NCBI GenBank assembly: GCA_900543615.1
Contig: UQSC01000092.1
Coordinates: forward strand, 1-7,093
Direction: 5' to 3'
DNA length: 7,093 nucleotides
Origin: an uncultured Collinsella sp.
Lineage (GTDB): Bacteria; Actinomycetota; Coriobacteriia; Coriobacteriales; Coriobacteriaceae
In this document: positions 1 through 5,370 of the stretch, piece by piece
How the letters are laid out: every line of letters starts with the position of its first letter
How positions within the stretch are numbered: the first letter of the stretch is position 1
Notes under the pieces: model-generated
What the model was told of the DNA's origin: nothing
Seen by the model: only the letters and a program-made list of their open reading frames with translations
The model's database searches: none
Translations under genes and position numbers: made by a program

Positions 1-49
1 ACGAGATCAGCCTCGGTCTCGTGGGCTCGGAGATGTGTATAAGAGACAG
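1..49 (+). other. Nextera i7-side adapter left in assembly
   Basis: This is synthetic sequence, not genome. It reads as the end of the P7 primer (ACGAGAT), an 8-base index CAGCCTCG (which I recall as Nextera N710), then GTCTCGTGGGCTCGG and the Tn5 mosaic end AGATGTGTATAAGAGACAG, finishing at base 49. The reverse complement of the same adapter with the same index ends the window at 7034-7093. Translating through it creates the false N-terminus MYKRQ in front of XseA. It should be trimmed before any annotation is used. Confidence 0.98.
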
Positions 50-1000
50 GCGGTAATCGACGACGTCAAGCGTACGCTGCGCCGACGCAACCCGCTCGTC
101 GAGCTCGTCTGCGTGGGCGCAAAGGTCCAGGGCGAGGGTGCGCCGGCAGAGCTTATTGAAGGCTTGCGCCGCGCCGCTGCCATTACGCCGGCGCCCGACT
201 GTATTTTGCTCGTGCGTGGTGGCGGTTCCTTCGAGGACCTCATGACCTTTAACGACGAGGAGCTTGCCCGCGCGGTGGCGGCTTGCCCTGTGCCCGTGGT
301 GACCGGCATTGGCCATGAGCCCGATACCTCGATTTGCGACATGGTGAGCGACCGCCGCGCCTCCACGCCCACGGCGGCGGCCGAATCGGTGGCGCCGGCC
401 ATGACGGAGTTGGCCGATGTGCTCGAGGCGCGCCATCAGCGTCTGGGCGCCGCGATGGCCTTGATGATCGGGTCGAATCAGGTCGATCTGGAAATGCTCG
501 ATCAGCGCGGGCGCCGTGCCTGGGATACCTATACGGCTCGCTTGGGCGATGCGCTCGATGCGGCCGCGTGCCGCCCGTGCCTCAACGACCCCACATTTAT
601 GGTCGAGCGTCGCGAATCGGAGCTTGCGCTGACTGCCGATCGCCTGTCGGGCGCCATAGTACGCTCGGTCGGGACATTTCGCTCCAACTTTGAGCGTTTG
701 CCCGAGCGTCTGGTTACAAGCACCTCGGGGCTCGATGGTAAGCGCCATGCGCTCACGCTCGCAAGCTCCCGCCTGGAGCATCAGGGGCGCACGATGCTCA
801 GCAAGCCAGCGTCCGACCTGGGCCGTGCAGCGGCTTCGCTCGATGCCCTGTCGCCGCTCAAGGTGCTCGCCCGCGGCTATTCCATCGCGTACAGCGTTGA
901 TGGTGTGGCCACGAGCGCCAAGACCTTTAAGCCCGGCGACGCCATCCGTGTGCGCATGGCAGACGGTAACGTTGCGGCAACGGTCGATACGGTCGAATAG
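50..1000 (+). CDS. xseA: Exonuclease VII large subunit, 5'-truncated by adapter
   Basis: XseA is the catalytic large subunit of exonuclease VII, a cytoplasmic nuclease that degrades single-stranded DNA to oligonucleotides in both directions and acts with several copies of XseB. The fragment encodes 316 residues, beginning at AVIDDVKRTLRRRNP, which matches the stretch just after the family's TSPTGA motif. The N-terminal OB-fold, roughly the first 130 residues, is therefore missing. The catalytic-domain signatures are intact in order: LVRGGGSFEDL (fragment residues 54-64), FNDEELARAV (67-76), PVVTGIGHEPDTSICD (82-97) and DRRASTPTAAAE (101-112). A helical region follows, then the C-terminal segment LSPLKVLARGYSI, also typical of the family. 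It ends in TAG, 42 nt before xseB, consistent with an xseAB operon. The in-frame ATG at 35 lies in the adapter and is not a real start. Confidence 0.96.
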   Translation, partial: AVIDDVKRTLRRRNPLVELVCVGAKVQGEGAPAELIEGLRRAAAITPAPDCILLVRGGGSFEDLMTFNDEELARAVAACPVPVVTGIGHEPDTSICDMVSDRRASTPTAAAESVAPAMTELADVLEARHQRLGAAMALMIGSNQVDLEMLDQRGRRAWDTYTARLGDALDAAACRPCLNDPTFMVERRESELALTADRLSGAIVRSVGTFRSNFERLPERLVTSTSGLDGKRHALTLASSRLEHQGRTMLSKPASDLGRAAASLDALSPLKVLARGYSIAYSVDGVATSAKTFKPGDAIRVRMADGNVAATVDTVE

Positions 1001-1029
1001 ACCGCGTTTTACAGTGATAAACCTTTGGG

Positions 1030-1035
1030 AAAGGA
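1030..1035 (+). promoter_or_regulatory. Ribosome binding site of xseB
   Basis: AAAGGA lies 7 nt before the ATG at 1043. It decides the start: an in-frame TTG at 1025 would put this site inside the coding sequence and has no Shine-Dalgarno of its own. Confidence 0.75.
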
Positions 1036-1042
1036 AATAGAT

Positions 1043-1309
1043 ATGGCAGAGAAGACCCCGGTCGAGCAGCTTACGTACAAGCAGGCCTCGCAGGAGCTGG
1101 AGCTCATCATCCGCAGCCTGGAGTCGGGCGACATGGAGCTCGAGGAGTCGCTCGAGAGCTACACCCGCGGCGTCGAGCTCCTCAAGAGCCTGCGCACACG
1201 CTTGGCCGATGCCGAGCAGAAGGTCTCGGTGCTTCTTAAGGACGTCGACGGCAACGACGTGCTTGCCGACGGCGAAGCCGCCAACACGGACGACAACCTC
1301 TCGTTCTAA
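1043..1309 (+). CDS. xseB: Exonuclease VII small subunit
   Basis: XseB is the small non-catalytic subunit that coats the elongated helical part of XseA and is needed for exonuclease VII activity. The 88-residue product is a normal length for the family. It contains the conserved core LTYKQASQELELIIRSLESG (about residues 10-29), then MELEESLESYTRGVELL (about 31-47), predicted as a helical hairpin, and an acidic, probably disordered tail ending in DDNLSF. The ATG at 1043 was chosen because an AAAGGA site stands 7 nt upstream. It lies 42 nt after xseA on the same strand with no terminator between them, so the two are probably co-transcribed and made in concert. Confidence 0.95.
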   Translation: MAEKTPVEQLTYKQASQELELIIRSLESGDMELEESLESYTRGVELLKSLRTRLADAEQKVSVLLKDVDGNDVLADGEAANTDDNLSF

Positions 1310-1316
1310 CCATCCC

Positions 1317-1339
1317 GACCAAATATAATTACCTTGGTC
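1317..1339 (+). promoter_or_regulatory. Candidate hinT promoter within an inverted repeat
   Basis: The xseB-hinT gap holds a perfect -10 hexamer TATAAT (1324-1329). A good -35 is not visible at the usual spacing; 1301-1306 reads TCGTTC. The -10 lies between the arms of a perfect 6-bp inverted repeat, GACCAA (1317-1322) and TTGGTC (1334-1339). This suggests that the HIT gene has its own promoter and possibly an operator. The hexamer could also be chance in an AT-rich gap. Confidence 0.4.
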
Positions 1340-1343
1340 TGTG

Positions 1344-1351
1344 AGAAAGGA
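1344..1351 (+). promoter_or_regulatory. Ribosome binding site of hinT
   Basis: AGAAAGGA with core AAAGGA (1346-1351) stands 7 nt before the ATG at 1359. It rules out the in-frame GTG at 1341 as the start, since that codon would lie upstream of the site. Confidence 0.75.
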
Positions 1352-1358
1352 ACCAACC

Positions 1359-1694
1359 ATGTGCGATTGCATCTTCTGCAAAATTGCCAACCACGAGATC
1401 CCCTCGACCGTTGTCTATGAGGACGACCAGGTCATCGCCTTCGACGACCTCAACCCCCAGGCGCCGGTCCACACGCTCGTGATCCCCAAGAAGCACTACA
1501 GCGATATCGCCGATAACGTGCCGGCCGAGACCATGGGCGCCATGGCTCACGCCATCCAGGAGGTCGCTAAGGCCAAGGGCTTGGAGGACGGTTTCCGCGT
1601 CATCTCCAACAAGGGCGTCAACGCCGGCCAGACCGTCATGCACTTCCACATGCACGTTCTCGGCGGCAAGAACCTGGGCGAGAACCTCATCTGA
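1359..1694 (+). CDS. hinT: HIT-family (HinT-like) nucleotide hydrolase
   Basis: This is a histidine triad protein of the HinT branch, a small cytoplasmic homodimer. Family members hydrolyse purine nucleoside phosphoramidates and aminoacyl-adenylates. The 111-residue product matches the usual 110-120. The N-terminus CDCIFCKIANHEIPS (residues 2-16) is the conserved entry to the fold. VYEDDQVIAFDDLNPQAP (19-36) is the nucleotide-binding strand region, and HTLVIPKKHY (38-47) follows. The catalytic triad motif HFHMHVLGG has histidines 95, 97 and 99. Its Cys-rich start (C2, C4, C7) resembles metal-binding HIT proteins, but whether metal is bound here is unknown. It follows xseB by 49 nt and precedes the LysR gene by 41 nt, with no terminator visible in either gap. 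Confidence 0.94.
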   Translation: MCDCIFCKIANHEIPSTVVYEDDQVIAFDDLNPQAPVHTLVIPKKHYSDIADNVPAETMGAMAHAIQEVAKAKGLEDGFRVISNKGVNAGQTVMHFHMHVLGGKNLGENLI

Positions 1695-1735
1695 GGACGC
1701 ACGGCCCGTCGACTTGGCTGCCTTTGGAGTAATCT

Positions 1736-2626
1736 ATGCAGCTTTCTCAACTCGAATACCTTCAAGCTGTAGCGAACTATGGCGGCGTGCGCAAAGCGGC
1801 TCGCGCCGTTCACGTGAGTCCGCAGGCCGTTTCGTCGGCAATAAAAAAGTTGGAATCTGAGTATCAGATTGTTTTGCTCGACCGATCGGCGGGGGAGGCT
1901 GTTTTGTCTCCGGCGGGCAGAGAATTTGCGCATCGTGCACGCGTGATCCTGGCGCAAGTCGACGATCTCAAAAAGTACGCTCAATCGGGGAACGGCGGCG
2001 TTTCGCCCGACGGCCATTTCCGTCTTTACGCCCCCTGTCTTCACGGGCGGGGGCGTCTTTTTTCCGAAAACTGGTACGACTCGTTTGAAAGCTCGCACCC
2101 TCAGATTCACCTTGATGTTTGGCATCAGCCAACGGCCACATGCTTTGAATCACTTGTGCTTGGCATTTCGGATGCGGCCATCTCATTTGAGGAACCAAGG
2201 GATAGTGTCCTTTCTTCGAAATACTTGGGTGAAAAGGAGCTCAAGGTTCTTTCATGCCCAGCTGGTCATCAATCTGTTGACGCTATGACCATTCGTGAGT
2301 TACTGGGCGGCAGGCTCGCTGTTCCCATTAATTTGTCACCCTGTCTCAATGCAATCAATCAATGCCCCGAAACCCAGCTGGTTAATTTCTGCTTTCGCGA
2401 TGTCGAATACGGAAACAGGGCGCAGACTGAGTTTCTTCAAGCCGGGGGATTGATATTGAGCTTTTCTGGCTCTTCTCTCGCATCAGATGGACTGGAAGTG
2501 AGCGAGTGTTCCATTGAAGGCTCGCATGACGTAGCCTTGCCCATCTACTTTTGCTATCGACAAAATGCCTGGACCGATCGACACCAGACGGTATTTCTTC
2601 ACCTATTGCGTCACCTTGCTTCGTGA
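1736..2626 (+). CDS. LysR-type transcriptional regulator
   Basis: This 296-residue protein has the length and layout of LysR-type regulators. The N-terminal winged helix-turn-helix spans about residues 1-60, with the recognition segment AARAVHVSPQAVSSAIKKLE at 21-40 and the wing around LLDRSAGEAVLSPAGREF (47-64). A linker helix (about 65-85) and a C-terminal effector-binding domain (about 95-290) follow. The ATG has GGAG at 1726-1729, 6 nt upstream. The effector domain is poorly conserved, so the inducer cannot be named. A same-strand MFS transporter follows 120 nt downstream, and palindromes between the two could be its operator. The usual inference is that it controls that transporter, its own gene, or both. 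Codon use is less GC-biased than in hinT or ackA, hinting at separate origin. No terminator separates it from hinT, so read-through transcription is possible. Confidence 0.92.
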   Translation: MQLSQLEYLQAVANYGGVRKAARAVHVSPQAVSSAIKKLESEYQIVLLDRSAGEAVLSPAGREFAHRARVILAQVDDLKKYAQSGNGGVSPDGHFRLYAPCLHGRGRLFSENWYDSFESSHPQIHLDVWHQPTATCFESLVLGISDAAISFEEPRDSVLSSKYLGEKELKVLSCPAGHQSVDAMTIRELLGGRLAVPINLSPCLNAINQCPETQLVNFCFRDVEYGNRAQTEFLQAGGLILSFSGSSLASDGLEVSECSIEGSHDVALPIYFCYRQNAWTDRHQTVFLHLLRHLAS

Positions 2627-2640
2627 GGCCATTTGGCCTC
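2625..2640 (+). repeat. Inverted repeat at the LysR stop codon
   Basis: A perfect 6-bp stem, GAGGCC (2625-2630) and GGCCTC (2635-2640), has a 4-nt ATTT loop and overlaps the TGA of the regulator gene. No T-tract follows, so it is not a classical intrinsic terminator. It may stabilise the 3' end of the mRNA or act together with the next palindrome. Confidence 0.5.
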
Positions 2641-2642
2641 GT

Positions 2643-2665
2643 GGCGTCAAGTGAATGTTGACGCC
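2643..2665 (+). promoter_or_regulatory. 23-bp palindrome, candidate LysR operator
   Basis: GGCGTCAA (2643-2650) and TTGACGCC (2658-2665) form perfect 8-bp arms around the 7-nt GTGAATG. It sits between the LysR gene and the transporter, where a LysR-type regulator would be expected to bind. Its inner TCAA-N7-TTGA is dyad-symmetric, though it is not the textbook T-N11-A spacing. The right arm contains TTGACG, a near-consensus -35, but no convincing -10 follows 16-18 nt later. A weak terminator hairpin for the regulator gene is the alternative, with only TTGT after the stem. Confidence 0.45.
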
Positions 2666-2734
2666 TTGTAACACATGACTGACGGCTCTGCCCTCATGCT
2701 TTTCCAAGATTCCGATTTTAGATTGCTGACTCTT

Positions 2735-2740
2735 GGAGGG
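2735..2740 (+). promoter_or_regulatory. Ribosome binding site of the MFS gene
   Basis: GGAGGG stands 6 nt before the ATG at 2747. It supports that start over an in-frame ATG at 2675, which would add 24 polar residues ahead of the first membrane segment and has no Shine-Dalgarno. The site overlaps the right arm of a small inverted repeat, CCAAGA (2704-2709) and TCTTGG (2731-2736). Confidence 0.7.
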
Positions 2741-2746
2741 CGGAGT

Positions 2747-3907
2747 ATGAAAAACCGTACGGTTTTGCTTTATATGACGTTCGTTTTTCTGTCGAACTTC
2801 AGCACCATCTTGTATTTTCTGACGGTTTACCTTGAATTCGTCGGATTCTCGATGGTGGCGATTTCTAGCATGATGATTGCATATCAAGTGAGCAAGTTCA
2901 TCCTTGAAGTTCCCACTGGCTATATTGCTGATAGGTTTGGACGAAAGACAAGCGGCCTCGTTGGCGTCGTGGGAATGCTTGGATACTACGCCGCCCTGCT
3001 TCTCGTCCGTTCTCCTCTGCTTTTAATCGGCGCGTTTGCTCTCAAAGGTTTTGCCGCTGCATGTATGAGCGGGTCCATGGAAGCGATTTACATTGACAGC
3101 GTCTCTCTGGACCAGCTCGTAAGGCTTAATGTCGTTGAGCGATTTGTTTTCTATGCCTCTTATGCCCTCTCCGCTTGTGTGGGCGGTTTCATTTCGTCCG
3201 CTGGCGCGTATCTCATTGGTCTTTTGGCAGATATCATCGCAATGGTGTTGACGTTGGTTGTCGTTGTCTGCATTCCTGAGATGCGAAGAGGGGACACTAC
3301 GGCGACACCTAAGCGTGGAATTAGCCCGAAGATGATCGGTGCCGCTATTGCGCGTAACGGCATTCTTCGTTCAGCGTTCATCATGGACTGCTCTCAGGCA
3401 TTTGCTTTTGTCGCCCTGGAAGACTTTTTCTCACTGTTGCTTGCGGGTCGCGGAATGAATGCCGTCGCTTCGGGTGTGATCATTGCGGTCCAGCTTCTTG
3501 CCTCGGCCTCCATGGGGCTTATTGTGCCCAGTGTGATTGCTCATGTCGACAAGGGCCGTTTTGCGCGTATTTGCGGCATCGTGCGCCTTTCCCTGGCTGC
3601 TCTGTTTTTGATTCCCTTTACTCCGGTCTATTTGCTGCCCGTGTTCTATGTACTGCAGACGGTCGCGTACTCGTTATTTGCTCCAATTAAATACTCAATT
3701 CTTCAAAATGCTGTCGATTCTTCGATGCGCTGTTCACTGATTTCGGTCCAAAGCCAGATGGTGGCGGTGGGTGCCATCCTTTTCTATCTGTTCAATGCTG
3801 CGTTGAGCAGCATCGCGGGCATTCGAGTCGTATTGCTTGTTGCGCTCGGGATTTCTTCCCTGGTGTATATCCCCGCGCTATTTCGTCTTACAAGTCAAAG
3901 GCCATGA
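2747..3907 (+). CDS. Major facilitator superfamily transporter
   Basis: This is a 386-residue integral membrane protein with about 12 hydrophobic segments, typical of MFS carriers driven by an ion gradient. The first membrane helix begins right after MKNRT. The diagnostic MFS motif A is seen as GYIADRFGRK (residues 58-67) between helices 2 and 3, preceded by FILEVPT. SGSMEAIYIDS (about 108-118) recalls a group of drug or metabolite exporters with a G-S-x-E-A motif near helix 4. A basic central loop around EMRRGDTTATPKRGISPK separates the two halves. The substrate cannot be read from sequence. The start at 2747 is supported by GGAGGG 6 nt upstream. It follows a LysR-type regulator on the same strand and ends 33 nt before an intrinsic terminator, so the pair forms a small unit. 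Its third positions are much more AT-rich than those of the flanking acetate kinase genes, compatible with lateral acquisition. Confidence 0.9.
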   Translation: MKNRTVLLYMTFVFLSNFSTILYFLTVYLEFVGFSMVAISSMMIAYQVSKFILEVPTGYIADRFGRKTSGLVGVVGMLGYYAALLLVRSPLLLIGAFALKGFAAACMSGSMEAIYIDSVSLDQLVRLNVVERFVFYASYALSACVGGFISSAGAYLIGLLADIIAMVLTLVVVVCIPEMRRGDTTATPKRGISPKMIGAAIARNGILRSAFIMDCSQAFAFVALEDFFSLLLAGRGMNAVASGVIIAVQLLASASMGLIVPSVIAHVDKGRFARICGIVRLSLAALFLIPFTPVYLLPVFYVLQTVAYSLFAPIKYSILQNAVDSSMRCSLISVQSQMVAVGAILFYLFNAALSSIAGIRVVLLVALGISSLVYIPALFRLTSQRP

Positions 3908-3940
3908 GTATTTAGGCACCGATAACTTATATATCAACGC

Positions 3941-3977
3941 AATAAACCCGAGCGCGAGGGCGTTTGGGTTTATTATT
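3941..3977 (+). terminator. Intrinsic terminator after the MFS gene
   Basis: A 15-bp stem: AATAAACCC (3941-3949) pairs perfectly with GGGTTTATT (3966-3974). It continues inward through GAGCGC and GCGTTT with two G-T wobbles to a GAGG loop (3956-3959). The stem's own 3' arm and the following ATT supply the T-rich tail. It ends the LysR/MFS unit and insulates the acetate kinase gene. Because it is A-rich on the left and T-rich on the right, it may also work on the - strand. The rest of the gap to 4028 holds no clear promoter. Confidence 0.8.
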
Positions 3978-4027
3978 GAAGCGTATGTAACCTGGCGGCG
4001 CCACACCGCCTGTTAGTAGGGAGACAC

Positions 4028-5206
4028 ATGAACGTTCTGGTCGTCAACGCAGGATCTTCGACCCTTAAGTATCAGGTCATCGATACCAAGTCCCACAAGG
4101 TGTCCGCAAAGGGCTCCTGCGAGCGCGTCTGCTTTACCGGCGGTACCTTCACCCACGCTGCCAACGGTTCCAAGAAGGTGACCGAGAACATCGAGTTCCC
4201 CGACCACAAGGTCGCCATCGAGGTCGTTCTGAAGGACCTCGAGGCCAACGGCGTCAAGATCGAGGGCATTGGTCACCGTATCGTTCAGGGTGGCTGGTAC
4301 TTCGGCGATTCCTCCCTCGTCGACGAGGACGTCCTCGCCAAGATCCGCGAGGTCGCTCCGCTGGCGCCGCTGCACAACAACCCCGAGGCCAACGTTATCG
4401 AGTACTGCCTGGAGCAGTATCCCGACCTGCCCAACGTCACGGTCTACGACACCGCTTTCCACTTCAACATGCCCGAGGTCGCCAAGACTTACGCCCTGCC
4501 CAAGGACGTCTGCGACAAGCTGCACATCCGTAAGTACGGCGCCCACGGCACCAGCTACCGTTACATCTCCAAGAAGGTCGCCGAGATGACCAACGGCGAG
4601 GCTCGCAAGGTCGTCGTGTGCCATATCGGCTCCGGCGCTTCCCTGTGCGCCATCGAGGACGGCAAGTGCATGGACACCACCATGGGCTTGACCCCGCTCG
4701 ACGGCGTCATGATGGGCACCCGCTGCGGCTCCATCGACCCGGCTACCGTGTGCTACCTGCAGCGCGAAGGCGGGTACACCTTCGACGAGGTCGATGAGAT
4801 GATGAACAAGAAGTCCGGCCTTTTGGCTGTGACCGGCGGCAAGACCAACGACTGCCGCAACGTCGAGGAGCTCGCCGCTGCCGGTGACCCCGAGGCTCAG
4901 CTCGCCTTCGATATGTTCGTCTACAAGATTGCCGCCAAGGCCGCCGAGATGGCCACTTCCATGTGCGGCATGGACACCCTGGTCTTTACCGCCGGCATCG
5001 GCGAGCACGCTCCGGCTGTCCGCGCTGGCGTGGCCGATCGTCTGGCCTTTATGGGCGTTAAGATGGACCATGCCCGCAACGCCCTGCGCGGCGACGGCGC
5101 TTGGTGCCTGTCCGCCAAGGATTCCAAGGTCAAGATTTTCGTCATTCCCACGGACGAGGAGTTCATGATCGCTTCCGACGTCGAGCGCATCGTCAACGGC
5201 AAGTAA
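4028..5206 (+). CDS. ackA: Acetate kinase, first tandem copy
   Basis: Acetate kinase interconverts acetyl phosphate + ADP and acetate + ATP in the cytoplasm, the substrate-level phosphorylation step of mixed-acid fermentation. The 392-residue product covers the full ASKHA-fold family length. Visible motifs are NAGSSTLKY (N7 on), GHRIVQGGW (R84), LAPLHN (H116), YDTAFH (D141), YGAHGTSYRY (H173), CHIGSGAS (H199), TRCGSIDPA (R232), TNDCRN (274-278), FTAGIGE (320-326) and IPTDEE (E377). All principal catalytic residues are kept. Unusual features are T12 where Ser is normal, Y177 in place of the His of HGTSH, and S202 in place of the Asn of GNGS. Shared with the second copy are Q87, W90 and A172, at positions usually His, Glu and Phe. 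Start: AGGGAG (4018-4023) 4 nt upstream. Strong GC-ending codon bias suggests high expression. It has its own terminator. Confidence 0.95.
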   Translation: MNVLVVNAGSSTLKYQVIDTKSHKVSAKGSCERVCFTGGTFTHAANGSKKVTENIEFPDHKVAIEVVLKDLEANGVKIEGIGHRIVQGGWYFGDSSLVDEDVLAKIREVAPLAPLHNNPEANVIEYCLEQYPDLPNVTVYDTAFHFNMPEVAKTYALPKDVCDKLHIRKYGAHGTSYRYISKKVAEMTNGEARKVVVCHIGSGASLCAIEDGKCMDTTMGLTPLDGVMMGTRCGSIDPATVCYLQREGGYTFDEVDEMMNKKSGLLAVTGGKTNDCRNVEELAAAGDPEAQLAFDMFVYKIAAKAAEMATSMCGMDTLVFTAGIGEHAPAVRAGVADRLAFMGVKMDHARNALRGDGAWCLSAKDSKVKIFVIPTDEEFMIASDVERIVNGK

Positions 5207-5218
5207 TTGCAAGAGGGG

Positions 5219-5256
5219 AGGGGCTGGACGACCGAGTGCCGTTCGGCCCTTCTTTT
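5219..5256 (+). terminator. Intrinsic terminator after the first ackA
   Basis: A 12-bp stem with a few G-T wobbles: 5219-5230 (AGGGGCTGGACG) pairs with 5240-5251 (CGTTCGGCCCTT) around a 9-nt loop. CTTTTG follows (TTTT at 5253-5256). It begins 13 nt after the stop codon. It implies that the two kinase genes are mainly separate transcripts, not one operon. Confidence 0.78.
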
Positions 5257-5292
5257 GTGCTCGTTGGGCGATATGCCTGATAGCTATTTATT

Positions 5293-5307
5293 AAGTTATG
5301 ATAACTT
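5293..5307 (+). promoter_or_regulatory. Palindromic candidate operator/promoter of second ackA
   Basis: AAGTTAT-G-ATAACTT is a perfect 7-bp inverted repeat with one central base, in an AT-rich patch (about 5281-5316) within otherwise GC-rich DNA, 63 nt before the start codon. It contains TATGAT (5297-5302), a good -10, although the -35 region at the right spacing (TGCCTG, 5274-5279) is weak. The right half GATAACTT recurs at 3921-3928, ahead of the first ackA. I read it as a promoter with a possible regulator site; the regulator is unknown. Confidence 0.45.
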
Positions 5308-5370
5308 CTTATTAACATGCGGCCGCCTTAAGGGGTCTGCGTCGACCGTATTGCACTGCAAAGGAGTCTC

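Noticed and set aside
35..49. ATG start giving XseA the N-terminus MYKRQ
   Set aside because: These bases are the Tn5 mosaic end of the Nextera adapter, not genome. The protein homology starts exactly at base 50.
1025..1042. TTG start extending XseB by six residues
   Set aside because: The AAAGGA ribosome site at 1030-1035 would be inside the gene, and the ATG at 1043 is ideally spaced from it.
1341..1358. GTG start extending the HIT protein by six residues
   Set aside because: It lies before the AAAGGA site at 1346-1351. The ATG at 1359 gives the standard family N-terminus.
2675..2746. Upstream ATG extending the MFS protein by 24 residues
   Set aside because: It has no Shine-Dalgarno and adds an atypical polar leader. 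GGAGGG at 2735-2740 points to the ATG at 2747, right before the first membrane helix.
4013..5212. Nearly gene-length open frame antisense to the first ackA
   Set aside because: It mirrors the codons of a GC-rich gene: it is rich in Gly, Val, Leu, Asp and His, and shows no family motif. A similar shadow lies opposite the second ackA (5401-6588).
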